The notes beneath the pieces were generated by a model. The model had not been told where the DNA came from. It did not search any database and was given only the letters and a program-made list of their open reading frames with translations. Positions 56,073 through 64,000 of a stretch of DNA of 64,000 nucleotides are shown here, in pieces. The stretch comes from Candidatus Sulfidibacterium hydrothermale (GTDB lineage Bacteria > Bacteroidota > Bacteroidia > Bacteroidales > F082). The position numbers were made by a program, and so were the translations under genes. Numbering within the stretch: position 1 is the first letter of the stretch; the number at the start of each line of letters is the position of its first letter. The stretch is from positions 2,232,001-2,296,000 of the forward strand of contig NZ_CP083760.1 of the NCBI RefSeq assembly GCF_020149915.1. The letters are read 5' to 3'.

Positions 56073-57605
56073 ATGGGATACAAACAAATTAACCTTAAAC
56101 TGCCGCCGGATTACACACCGGAACAACTTCGCCATAAAATAGCCCAAACGCTGCACATCAACGAATTTTCGTTCCAAATTACACACAAAAGCCTCGATGC
56201 CCGCAAAAAAAACTTTATCCACTGGGAAATCCGGCTGCTGGTTCGTTCGCCCGAAATAAAAGGCGGCGAACCGGAAAAACAACCCGCTTTGGAAATCCCG
56301 TACAAAAAAAGAAAACAAAAAGCCATTGTGGTTGGCAGCGGCCCGGCCGGATTTTTTGCAGCCTTTGTCCTGCAAAAAGCCGGTCTGCAAACCACCCTTA
56401 TCGAACGCGGCACCGAAATAGAAAAGCGGAGCCGCGAGATTGAACACTTCGAGAAAACGGCCACTTTTCACCCCAAAAGCAATTACGCTTTTGGCGAAGG
56501 CGGTGCCGGTACTTTTTCTGACGGCAAACTCACCTCACGCAGCAAACGCATCTCGCTCGAAAGACAGTTCATCCTGAAAAGCTATGTAGATGCCGGCGCG
56601 CCTGAAGAAATACTATACCTTGCCCACCCCCATCTCGGAACCGACAAGCTGAGAAAGATTGTCAAAAATCTGCGGCATTCGTTCGAAAATCTTGGCGGGC
56701 AACTGCTTTTCGAAACCCAAATGACCGACCTAAATATAAAAGATGGACGCGTTTTGGCCATTGAAACAGAAACAGGAACATTGGATGCCGACTACTTTAT
56801 TCTTGCCACCGGACATTCCGCTTTCGAAACGTACCGCCTGCTCATTCGCAAAGGCGTTGGTTTCCATACCAAAAATTTCGCTATTGGCAGTCGCATGGAA
56901 CATCCGCAAGAACTTATCAACCGGGCGCAGTGGGGCGTAAAACAACTCAAAGGAGTCAAAGCAGCCGAATACCGGCTTACTTCACCGGGCATCGAAGGAC
57001 ATCCGGTGTATAGCTTTTGCATGTGTCCGGGCGGCGTGGTAGTCCCGGCCACCGCATACGAAAATACCAACATTGTCAACGGCATGAGCCGGTACCTGCG
57101 CAACGGAAATTTTGCCAACGCCGCCTGCGTGGCCGCCCTTAACCTGAATCAGATGCTTCGACGGGAAGTGTCGGCACCGGAGGCCCTCGACTGGCTTGAA
57201 AAACTGGAGCAAAATTTCTACCGTTACACTTCGGGATATGCCGCCCCTTTTTGCAGCATCAAAGATTTTATCAGCCAAAAAATTACTTCGGCAAACAACC
57301 AAACAAGTTACCCCATGGGAATTGTACAGGCCCCTCTGTGGGAACTGCTTCCATCCGAAATAAGCCGTGCCATGCGAAAAGGGCTTACCGACTTTATCCG
57401 GAAAATGAAAGGTTTTGAAGAAGGTAACCTGCTGGGACTCGAAAGCAAAACCTCCGCTCCCATTCAGGCCGACCGCGACAAAAACGGACGCTGTTCCGGT
57501 TTCGAAAACCTATATATCGTCGGCGAAGGCAGCGGTTATGCCGGCGGTATTGTTTCCAGCGCTGCCGATGGGATCAAAGCCGCCATGAATATCCTATCCC
57601 GATGA
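56073..57605 (+). CDS. NAD(P)/FAD-dependent oxidoreductase (COG2509-like)
   Basis: 510 residues. A short N-terminal domain (about 1-80: INLKLPPDYTPEQLRHKIAQ) precedes the FAD-binding Rossmann motif VVGSGPAGFFAAFVLQKAG (about 86-104) and its partner Glu in TLIERG. FGEGGAGTFSDGKLTSRSK is a signature of this uncharacterised FAD-dehydrogenase group, and the C-terminal GEGSGYAGGIVSSAADGIKAA closes the FAD site. It is cytosolic with unknown substrate. It is monocistronic, between the accessory island and a repeat-rich gap. Its base composition is more GC-rich than the island, so it is probably core genome. Confidence 0.88.
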   Translation: MGYKQINLKLPPDYTPEQLRHKIAQTLHINEFSFQITHKSLDARKKNFIHWEIRLLVRSPEIKGGEPEKQPALEIPYKKRKQKAIVVGSGPAGFFAAFVLQKAGLQTTLIERGTEIEKRSREIEHFEKTATFHPKSNYAFGEGGAGTFSDGKLTSRSKRISLERQFILKSYVDAGAPEEILYLAHPHLGTDKLRKIVKNLRHSFENLGGQLLFETQMTDLNIKDGRVLAIETETGTLDADYFILATGHSAFETYRLLIRKGVGFHTKNFAIGSRMEHPQELINRAQWGVKQLKGVKAAEYRLTSPGIEGHPVYSFCMCPGGVVVPATAYENTNIVNGMSRYLRNGNFANAACVAALNLNQMLRREVSAPEALDWLEKLEQNFYRYTSGYAAPFCSIKDFISQKITSANNQTSYPMGIVQAPLWELLPSEISRAMRKGLTDFIRKMKGFEEGNLLGLESKTSAPIQADRDKNGRCSGFENLYIVGEGSGYAGGIVSSAADGIKAAMNILSR

Positions 57606-57671
57606 CATTCATTTTTATTCTATTAAAATTTATGACACAAAAACTGATAATAAGCGATTCATAACAACATC

Positions 57672-57720
57672 TGTCTTGTACAACCACTGTCTTGTACAAC
57701 CACTGTCTTGTACAACCACT
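57672..57720. repeat. Tandem repeat, three copies of a 16-bp unit
   Basis: TGTCTTGTACAACCAC repeated three times without change, plus one T. It includes the palindrome TTGTACAA in every unit. It lies 67 nt after the FAD gene. Confidence 0.9.
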
Positions 57721-57837
57721 TAAACAACAAAAACATGAAACTTTTGATGTACTGAAAGTATCTTTGTTTTATTGCCCATTTCCACTGCATTCATGATGTG
57801 TCAATTACTTTGTGAAAAAAAAGATAGTGTTCGGAAA

Positions 57838-58070
57838 AACACCCATTGCGGGCGGGCTTCCCGAAACGGGCCGGCCGGCGCAGGCGTGAATGCCGGAAAT
57901 CTTACAGCACCGTGCAAAAGCGCTTGCGTTTCGGTTGATAAACCGACTCTTTTGCCGGTGATGTTGATTTCCAGCAGAGCGGGCAGAAGCATACGTTTCG
58001 GGTCGCCTTCTTTGGTTCCCTGCCCGACAATGGTCAGGCGGGCTTTCTTGGCGGGACAAGAAAGGAACAA
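57838..58070. other. GC-rich non-coding element
   Basis: GC-rich block (GGGCGGGCTTCCCGAAACGGGCC-type inverted segments, later TCGGGTCGCCTTCTTTGGTTCC) inside AT-rich sequence. Frames on both strands are open for 60-130 codons but lack family likeness and overlap each other. It is similar in character to 48687-48860, though not an obvious copy. Part of the 792-nt gap between the FAD and ATPase genes. Confidence 0.35.
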
Positions 58071-58159
58071 GAAAATAAAAAAACAAAATGGTATATATCT
58101 GACAATTAAGAACCTGAAAATATTTTTGTTGGATAGAACGTTTTCCGGTTTAAATCATT

Positions 58160-58243
58160 GAACCCCTTCGGGGTTCTGCTTCCCGTTATTTTTATCCCAC
58201 GGGTGAAACCCGTGGTTAATCCCATTGAATCCCTTCGGGATTC
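58160..58243. repeat. Cluster of three perfect short hairpins
   Basis: GAACCCC-TTCG-GGGTTC-type hairpin (58160-58176), CCACGGGT-GAA-ACCCGTGG (58197-58215) and GAATCCC-TTCG-GGATTC-type hairpin (58227-58243). The outer two share the same design with UUCG loops closed by C-G. Not followed by T-tracts, so not ordinary terminators. Confidence 0.75.
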
Positions 58244-58397
58244 CGTAAAACCATTTTGAAAAAAGGGGAAAAACCATAGCAAAAGCCTTTTTCTTCATCA
58301 AAACCTGATGGTATCGCATCAAAATAGGAATTAGCCCATGAAACATCCCGATAAATGGCAATAGTTATCTGTCCGGAACAACCTCCATGTATAATTA

Positions 58398-59615
58398 TCA
58401 ATACAAAAAGCCGAAAAGCCACAACGGGATTTTATTAAACACGCCATATTCAATATCGTCCGCAACAACAAACGCATTTTTAGAGTTTCCGATTTGTTTC
58501 CGGCTTTTTCTTTTACCACCTACTTCAAAAACATATTGATTATTTAGCAAAAAATCACCATTTTTTGGCAAAGTTATGACATGATTAATAGCTGTCTGAC
58601 TAAAAAAGAAAATTTCGCGCAACGTTCCTTTGTCTATTCGTTCAGGTTCCAAAGCAAAAACAAAATTAGTATTCGAAATATAAAGTTTTTCAGGTTTGCG
58701 CAGAATAGTATTTCCTATTGCTTTTTGGCTAAGACTTCGCAACAATGTTGCTTTTTCCAGATAATCCAAATATCTCAATAGAGTCCGATGATCAGCAACC
58801 CCGATTTTTTCACCAAGAGCAGTCAGATTGGGAGTATATGGAGAAGATGTTGCCAGTACATGAAGTAATTTTTTCATTTTGTTCACGCTTACAAAAGGAA
58901 TGTCCACCACGGAAGGGATATCAGATTCCAGAATAACGGCAATGATATTTTTCAACTTTTCAGAATATTTTTCTTTGTCTTCGTAAGAAAAAGCATAATA
59001 TCCATACTTCAAATAATTCTGAAAAGCCCGAAGGATAATAATTCTTGACGAAATATCTTTGGCAATGGATTCATGACGACGAACAATATCTTCTATTTTA
59101 ATGACATCATACCGGAAGTGTTGATCAAATTGAAGGAATTCTCTGAACGATAATCCGGGAAGAAAATAAGAACTAACCCGGCGACTCAAATCACCAATAC
59201 CTTTATGCAGCCGAATAACCGAAGAGCCTGAAAATACAATTTTCAATCCCGGGTATCTGTCATAAATAGCTTTTATTTCACCGGACCAATCCGTATTTTT
59301 ATACTTGGGTATATATTTATGCACCTCATCAATAAAAATATGACGTCCGCCATATTTAACAAACTTGTCAACAGTATCAACCATACTGTTCATATAAAAA
59401 TAAGGATCATCAGCAGAAAAATAAAGTACAGAATGGTCATTTCTTTTGAAATTCAATTTTATATATTGTAACATCAATGTGGTTTTTCCCACCCCTCTCG
59501 GCCCGTTGATTTCAATAAGACGCGCATCCCAGTTCATTTTTTCAAAAAGCGAACGTTTAAATTCAACAGGTGTATTTTCTATCAGCCTGTTGTGTATCTC
59601 AAATAAAATGTCCAT
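58398..59615 (-). CDS. AAA ATPase (AAA_14/DUF4143 type)
   Basis: 405 residues from ATG 59615. Walker A GPRGVGKTT (38-46), Walker B HIFIDEVHKY (about residues 93-102), sensor-like IVFSGSSV, and further on LSRRVSSYFLPGLSFREFLQF. A C-terminal winged-helix/DUF4143 region has LRYLDYLEKATLLRSL and KLYISNTNFVFAL, ending in a nuclease-like core (FLLNNQYVFEVGGKRKSRKQI). Such ATPases are abundant in Bacteroidota and often mobile or accessory; their role is unclear. A longer ORF starts 51 nt upstream, but the promoter box at 59642-59649 argues for this ATG. Confidence 0.88.
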   Translation of the reverse strand: MDILFEIHNRLIENTPVEFKRSLFEKMNWDARLIEINGPRGVGKTTLMLQYIKLNFKRNDHSVLYFSADDPYFYMNSMVDTVDKFVKYGGRHIFIDEVHKYIPKYKNTDWSGEIKAIYDRYPGLKIVFSGSSVIRLHKGIGDLSRRVSSYFLPGLSFREFLQFDQHFRYDVIKIEDIVRRHESIAKDISSRIIILRAFQNYLKYGYYAFSYEDKEKYSEKLKNIIAVILESDIPSVVDIPFVSVNKMKKLLHVLATSSPYTPNLTALGEKIGVADHRTLLRYLDYLEKATLLRSLSQKAIGNTILRKPEKLYISNTNFVFALEPERIDKGTLREIFFFSQTAINHVITLPKNGDFLLNNQYVFEVGGKRKSRKQIGNSKNAFVVADDIEYGVFNKIPLWLFGFLY

Positions 59616-59641
59616 TCCAAAATCATTTTTAAAGTTTAAAG

Positions 59642-59722
59642 CAAAAATACAAAAATTGTAACGCATTACATTATTTTGCAGTAATATTTAGTAATACATT
59701 ACATATTATTACAAACAAGCCT
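59642..59722 (-). promoter_or_regulatory. Promoter box and GTAAT/ATTAC repeat cluster before the ATPase gene
   Basis: Minus-strand TATTTTTG (59642-59649) is immediately preceded by the inverted repeat TGTAACGCATTACA (59657-59670) and several more GTAAT/ATTAC half-sites up to 59722, including GTAATACATTAC. This spacing would suit a regulator binding over the -33 region. The regulator is unknown. Confidence 0.45.
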
Positions 59723-59825
59723 TGTAATTAACTACAATACAATTAACAAACGGTCAACTTTACACTCCCTATTTTCACCACTTTATTAAACACAAAATAA
59801 ATAACCCAATATTTTTGAAATTTCT

Positions 59826-59855
59826 TTTGCAATATCAATTATTGAAATAAATTTG
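59826..59855 (+). promoter_or_regulatory. Promoter of the FMN-riboswitch transcript
   Basis: TTTG (59826-59829), 18-nt spacer, TAAATTTG (59848-59855), an exact TAnnTTTG, ending 7 nt before the riboswitch. Confidence 0.6.
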
Positions 59856-59862
59856 TGCCGTC

Positions 59863-59982
59863 ATTCTTCAGGGCAGGGTGAAATTCCCGACCGGCGGTGA
59901 AAGTCCGCGACTCCCGATGAGAATCGGGACTGATTCCGTGAAATCCGGAAACCGACAGTATAGTCTGGATGGGAGAAGAAAC
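59863..59982 (+). promoter_or_regulatory. FMN riboswitch (RFN element)
   Basis: All conserved RFN blocks are present in order: CTTCAGGGCAGGGTGAAATT, CCCGACCGGCGGTGAAAG, CCGCGACTCC, a variable hairpin CCCGAT/ATCGGG, GATTCCGTGAAATCCGGAAA, CCGACAGTATAGTCTGGATG and the closing GGGAGAAGAAACG that pairs with the 5' end. It binds flavin mononucleotide. It lies in the 5' leader of a TonB-dependent receptor gene, with a hairpin terminator between the two, so FMN should shut the gene off by premature termination. Confidence 0.96.
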
Positions 59983-60077
59983 GACAAACGGAAACACATG
60001 CTATGCATGCAAGTGCACTATGGAGTAGTGTGAAATGTTGTGTGTGGTGTTTTCTTTTATTACCTCTCTCCTTTTAT

Positions 60078-60104
60078 GCCCTGATGAATACGGGCTTTTT
60101 TTTT
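60078..60104 (+). terminator. Riboswitch expression-platform terminator
   Basis: GCCC, a 10-nt loop, GGGC, then nine Ts, about 25 nt before the receptor ATG. The stem is short but the T-tract is long. Upstream CTATGCATGC- and TGGTGT-type segments may form the alternative structure. Confidence 0.65.
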
Positions 60105-60129
60105 ACGTATTCATAAAATTAATTAAAGC

Positions 60130-62706
60130 ATGAAAGGAAAATTTCTTTTTATTTTTTGGGTGAGTTTGTTTTCTTTTGTTCAATTACAAGCACAAACCTG
60201 GATCACTGGACGCATTATCAACGCAAATAACCAGAAACCTGTCAGCAATGCCCACATTATTTTAAATAAGGGAAAAACGGGACAGATCAGCGGGGCCAAT
60301 GGCACCTTCCGGTTCTTTTTTAAAAAGAAAAAAGGGGCTTTTATGGTAGAACACCTTGGTTTTAAAAAACAAACGGTTTTCTTTAAAGCGAACGGCGACA
60401 CCACCCGCCTACCCGACATTCAGCTTCAGCCGGAAATTTACGCACTCAATGAAATTAATGTCAAAGCAGAAATTATTACCGATAAAAAAACACCGGTAAA
60501 TGTAACTACCCTGTCGGCCCGGACCATCGAAAGCCGTATCGGCGACCAACCTCTTCCTTTGATTTTCAATTCAATACCCGGTGTTTTTAGTGTTCGCGAG
60601 GGAGGCGGCAGCGGCGATGCCCGTTTGTCTATCCGCGGCTTCCAACAAGATAATGTCGCCCTGCTGTTAAATGGTATTCCGATCAACGGCGGAGAAAACG
60701 GCTTGATCTACTGGAGTAACTGGCTGGGACTTTCAGAAGCAGCAGCAAACATTCAGGTTCAAAAAGGCCCCGGATTTTCTAACCTTACATCCAATGCCGT
60801 AGGAGGAAGTATTAATATTATCACCCGGACCAATCATCGGCCTAAAGGCGGAAGCATCACTTTTCAAATGACCGATTATGGCAATCAAAAAATAACACTT
60901 AACCTGAACAGTGGAAAGCTAAGCAACGGATGGAATTTTTCATTTCTTGGCTCCTATTACAGTGGAGATGGATATGTCGATGCCACTTACGTTCATGGAT
61001 TTTCCTATTTCTTCAGCGCCAACAAACAAATTAATAAACGGAATCATTTGAATATTACCCTGCTTGGAGCCCCACAACATCATGGGCAACGGACACAACG
61101 CCTGACAAATCAGGAAGAAAACGAATATGGGAACAAATACAATAAAGACTGGGGCGGACTGGACGGAAAAATACTCAACGCTTCAGAAAACTTCTATCAT
61201 AAACCGTTTTTAACCATAACCCACGACTTCAAAATTAATGCCACCAGCAAATGGTCTAATACGATTTTTGTAACTTATGGCTACGGAGGCGGGAAATGGT
61301 CCGAAGGATTTCATTATGCCCCATCAATCTTCACTTACCGAACTCCATCTGGTCAAATCGACTGGCAGACGATCTACGAACAAAATGCCACCAACCAGCA
61401 AAAATACGTACTGGCCAATGGGGATACCGTTACCGGATATTCGCTTCATGTTCTCACCGATTTTCTGGCCAGCCACATTCATACCGGTTTCACGAGTACC
61501 TATGAAAAACAATTTAGCCACAAATGGAAACTCACTACCGGTTTATATTACAGTTATCTCAATTCCTACCTGAGAGAAAAAATTACCGACCTAATGGGAG
61601 GAGACTTTTTTATTGAAGATTATGCCTGGTCGCTGAGCGGGGTAGCCGGCAGAAATCAAATTAAACATGTAGGAGATATTATTAAGGTAGATAACAACTC
61701 CATCATCCACCGCTTATCGGCTTATAGCCGGTTACTTTTTACAGATAAATCATGGCAAGGCTATCTGGCCGTCAATGGCAATAATCAATGGTACAGCCGC
61801 ATAGACCGGTTTAATTACATTTCAAATACGAAAAGTCCGGTGGTCAGCCGCACAGGATTTGACTTACGGAGCGGATTAAGCTTTACGCCGTTTTTTCAAC
61901 ATAATTTTTATGTCAATGGAGCATTCATTTCGCGGGTACCTTATTTTAAATACGTTTTTGGAAATTTCAACAACACCCCCGTACAAGGACTCGAGAATGA
62001 ACACATAAAAACCATTGAAACCGGATACCGATATCAAAATACGGCTTTTAAATCTTCAATTACACTTTTTTACACCCGATGGGAAAACGTATCGATGCTA
62101 AGTAATGAATATGTGCAGTTATCGGATAATTCACAATCGAGGGCAATGATTCACGGGTTAAACAGTGTACACAAAGGCATAGAAGTTTCTTTCCGGTATA
62201 AAGCCGGGAACAACGTCACACTAGGCGGAATAGCTTCTTTCGGAGATTACCGCTGGCAAAATGATGTCTCAGCAACATTAATTAATGATAACAACGTAGT
62301 GGTGGATACCGTTCATGTATATGCACGTAATTTATATGTGGGAGGTACGGCCCAACAACAGCTCCGGGCCTTTGCTGATTTCAAAATAGGGAAAACCTTT
62401 TCTGTTCATATCGACTGGAACTGGTATGACAAAATATTTGCTGATTTTGATCCGATAAACCGTACCGATCCTGCCGACCGTCAACAGCCATACGCATTTC
62501 CGGCATATCAGATAGTTAATGCGTCACTCTCTTTACCTTTCCGAATCGGAGAACTTCCCGCTTTATTCCGGCTGAACGGCTATAACCTGTTTAATCGGAT
62601 ACATATAGAAACCGGACAAGATGGTCTGCAACATGATTTAGATACTTTTACCGGCTTTTGGTCTTATGGAATTCACTTTAATTTAACATTGAAAATATAT
62701 CTGTAA
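60130..62706 (+). CDS. TonB-dependent receptor under FMN riboswitch control (candidate flavin transporter)
   Basis: 858 residues. Signal peptide MKGKFLFIFWVSLFSFVQLQA. An N-terminal carboxypeptidase-regulatory-like domain (about 24-110: WITGRIINANNQKPVSNAHIIL) is followed by the plug domain (about 125-235: LSIRGFQQDNVALLLNGIPING, QVQKGPGFSNLTSNAVGGSINIITR) and a 22-strand-type beta-barrel to the C-terminal aromatic end (FNLTLKIYL). It imports a substrate across the outer membrane with TonB energy. Because the only gene visible after the FMN riboswitch is this one, riboflavin or FMN uptake is the natural inference. The barrel shares motifs with the following receptor (LLGAPQHHGQR), so specificity needs testing. 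Confidence 0.85.
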   Translation: MKGKFLFIFWVSLFSFVQLQAQTWITGRIINANNQKPVSNAHIILNKGKTGQISGANGTFRFFFKKKKGAFMVEHLGFKKQTVFFKANGDTTRLPDIQLQPEIYALNEINVKAEIITDKKTPVNVTTLSARTIESRIGDQPLPLIFNSIPGVFSVREGGGSGDARLSIRGFQQDNVALLLNGIPINGGENGLIYWSNWLGLSEAAANIQVQKGPGFSNLTSNAVGGSINIITRTNHRPKGGSITFQMTDYGNQKITLNLNSGKLSNGWNFSFLGSYYSGDGYVDATYVHGFSYFFSANKQINKRNHLNITLLGAPQHHGQRTQRLTNQEENEYGNKYNKDWGGLDGKILNASENFYHKPFLTITHDFKINATSKWSNTIFVTYGYGGGKWSEGFHYAPSIFTYRTPSGQIDWQTIYEQNATNQQKYVLANGDTVTGYSLHVLTDFLASHIHTGFTSTYEKQFSHKWKLTTGLYYSYLNSYLREKITDLMGGDFFIEDYAWSLSGVAGRNQIKHVGDIIKVDNNSIIHRLSAYSRLLFTDKSWQGYLAVNGNNQWYSRIDRFNYISNTKSPVVSRTGFDLRSGLSFTPFFQHNFYVNGAFISRVPYFKYVFGNFNNTPVQGLENEHIKTIETGYRYQNTAFKSSITLFYTRWENVSMLSNEYVQLSDNSQSRAMIHGLNSVHKGIEVSFRYKAGNNVTLGGIASFGDYRWQNDVSATLINDNNVVVDTVHVYARNLYVGGTAQQQLRAFADFKIGKTFSVHIDWNWYDKIFADFDPINRTDPADRQQPYAFPAYQIVNASLSLPFRIGELPALFRLNGYNLFNRIHIETGQDGLQHDLDTFTGFWSYGIHFNLTLKIYL

Positions 62707-62935
62707 CCACTTGCATCTCAAGTATTAGTAATTTTTTTAACCATTTCAGTACTTTTTTTTAACATTTTTTACAAATATAACTTATTGTTTCACATCTAAT
62801 TACACCTGCAAGCAAGGCCAGACGGCTATTTCAGAATGTTTCTTAATTAAAAATTCATCAGAACGAGTCAAATAATTCCATATTTTCGCCCCATAAAATT
62901 TTTGGAACCTAATTTTAATTTAAAATTTTTGTTTT

Positions 62936-64000
62936 ATGAAACGTACAAATTTACTATTAACCCTGCTGGTCAGCCTTGTTTTTGCAGGTGCTACCTTTGC
63001 CCAGGGTGTTGTACAGGGCATCGTGATGGATGCCAACAGCCATGAAACGCTTGTAGGCGCTACCGTGGTTGTTGAAGGAACGACGGCTGGTATTACGACC
63101 AACCTGGATGGAAGTTTTACGCTGATTGCCCCCGCCGGGAATCAGAAAATCAAGGTCAGCTATGTGGGTTATGAACCCAAAGAAATCAGCCTGACCATCA
63201 AAAACGGAGCTACCTACAATTTAGGTAAAATCAACCTGAAAAGCAGCTCCATCGGTTTGCAACAGGTAAACGTTCTGGCTTCTGTAGCTGTTGACAGAAA
63301 AACACCTGTAGCTGTATCCACCATCAATTCGAAAACCATTAGCAACAATTTAGGAACAAGAGATTTACCGGCTGTAATGGTAAATACTCCTAACGTCTAT
63401 GTTACACCTACCGGCGGCGGTTATGGTGACTCTCGTATTAACGTTCGTGGTTTCGACCAGAGAAACGTTGCTGTATTAATTAACGGTATTCCGGTAAACG
63501 ACATGGAAAATGGTTGGGTTTACTGGTCAAACTGGGCAGGTTTGGGTGATGCTACCCGTACCATTCAGATTCAGCGTGGTTTAGGTGCTTCTAAACTGGC
63601 TATCAACTCTGTAGGAGGTACTATCAACATCATTACCAAAACCTCTGACATGAACAAAGGTGGTTCCATTTACATGTCCACCACTGATTATGGTTTGACA
63701 AAAGAAATGTTGACCCTTTCTACTGGTAAACTGAAAAGCGGAACCTCCATTACTTTCGTGGGTTCACATACTTCAGGAACCAGCTACATTGACGCTACCT
63801 GGGTAAAAGCCTGGTCTTATTTCTTGTCGGTTTCACAGGAAATCAACAAAAACAACCAGTTGGTATTTACTTTGATTGGTGCTCCGCAGGAACACGGTCA
63901 ACGTAACAGTTACTACATGCTGACTCAGGAAATGTATGACAAATACGGCCCCAAATACAACGAAAACTGGGGATGGCGTGGTGGCGAACTGTTGAACGAA
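62936..64000 (+). CDS. TonB-dependent receptor (partial, runs off the right end)
   Basis: The first 355 codons of a receptor related to its neighbour. Signal peptide MKRTNLLLTLLVSLVFAGATFA; carboxypeptidase-regulatory domain (GVVQGIVMDANSHETLVGATVVV, then TNLDGSFTL); plug with RINVRGFDQRNVAVLINGIP, YWSNWAGLGDATRTIQIQRG and SVGGTINIITKTS; and early barrel strands with LIGAPQEHGQR. The frame is open to the last base. Codon use suggests good expression. It has a separate 229-nt upstream gap and no riboswitch, so it is probably regulated differently. The substrate is unknown. Confidence 0.88.
   Translation, partial: MKRTNLLLTLLVSLVFAGATFAQGVVQGIVMDANSHETLVGATVVVEGTTAGITTNLDGSFTLIAPAGNQKIKVSYVGYEPKEISLTIKNGATYNLGKINLKSSSIGLQQVNVLASVAVDRKTPVAVSTINSKTISNNLGTRDLPAVMVNTPNVYVTPTGGGYGDSRINVRGFDQRNVAVLINGIPVNDMENGWVYWSNWAGLGDATRTIQIQRGLGASKLAINSVGGTINIITKTSDMNKGGSIYMSTTDYGLTKEMLTLSTGKLKSGTSITFVGSHTSGTSYIDATWVKAWSYFLSVSQEINKNNQLVFTLIGAPQEHGQRNSYYMLTQEMYDKYGPKYNENWGWRGGELLNE

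Noticed and set aside
57672-57720. Possible CRISPR array
   Set aside because: The three 16-bp units are directly adjacent with no spacers, and no cas genes are present.
57772-58161. 129-codon ORF (and overlapping minus-strand ORFs) in the GC-rich gap after the FAD gene
   Set aside because: Several frames are open on both strands at once because of base composition; no domain, no promoter box and no conserved pattern.

Overview
The window is from a member of the Bacteroidota, most likely Bacteroidales/Marinilabiliales-like. The signs are: type IX secretion C-terminal sorting domains on two giant secreted proteins, SusC/FecA-like TonB-dependent receptors with carboxypeptidase-regulatory N-termini, a LytS/LytTR two-component pair, and TAnnTTTG-type promoter boxes (often with TTG about 18-20 nt upstream) in front of many genes. 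No rRNA, tRNA or CRISPR array was seen. The species cannot be fixed from the sequence alone.

Layout. 0-10 kb: a GroES-like protein, argS, a DUF3298-type secreted protein and a 1982-residue secreted protein combining an alpha/beta-hydrolase (lipase-like) core with a FecR-like C-terminus. 10-15.5 kb: a branched-chain amino acid operon ilvD-ilvB-ilvN-ilvC on the minus strand, preceded by a 21-codon leader peptide rich in Ile/Val/Leu and a leader terminator, which is a textbook attenuator. 15.7-28.5 kb: a membrane AraC-type regulator and two tandem paralogous propeller-like T9SS cargo proteins whose last ~670 bp, including the terminator, are almost identical. 28.5-41 kb: glycosyltransferase, purD, a DUF6427-like membrane protein, rnhB, a large membrane-anchored protein, a LytS-type kinase with FG-GAP-like repeats and its LytTR regulator, an FGGY kinase, mgsA and an SRPBCC protein. 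41-48.6 kb: a DUF4294 protein, a DjlA-like TerB/J-domain protein, a split lysine-ketoglutarate reductase/saccharopine dehydrogenase pair, and ppdK.

48.7-56 kb is an accessory island. It holds small minus-strand genes, among them three related four-helix membrane proteins, separated by palindromic REP-like repeats and a 286-bp direct repeat. It is interrupted by an IS3-family element (inside one membrane protein gene, with the reading frame recoverable), an IS4-family element (inside another small gene, with a 5-bp target duplication that supplies the transposase stop codon) and a RAYT-type transposase gene with an in-frame amber codon. A DUF433/DUF5615 toxin-antitoxin-like pair closes it. 56-59.7 kb: an FAD-dependent oxidoreductase, a repeat-filled intergenic stretch and an AAA/DUF4143-type ATPase.

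59.8-64 kb: an FMN riboswitch with a transcription terminator controls a TonB-dependent receptor, making it a candidate outer-membrane flavin transporter. A second related receptor runs off the right end.

The strongest candidates for something new are the palindrome-bounded array of small membrane proteins, the FMN-riboswitch-controlled receptor, the ilv attenuator outside Proteobacteria, and the kinase with an integrin-like extracytoplasmic region.
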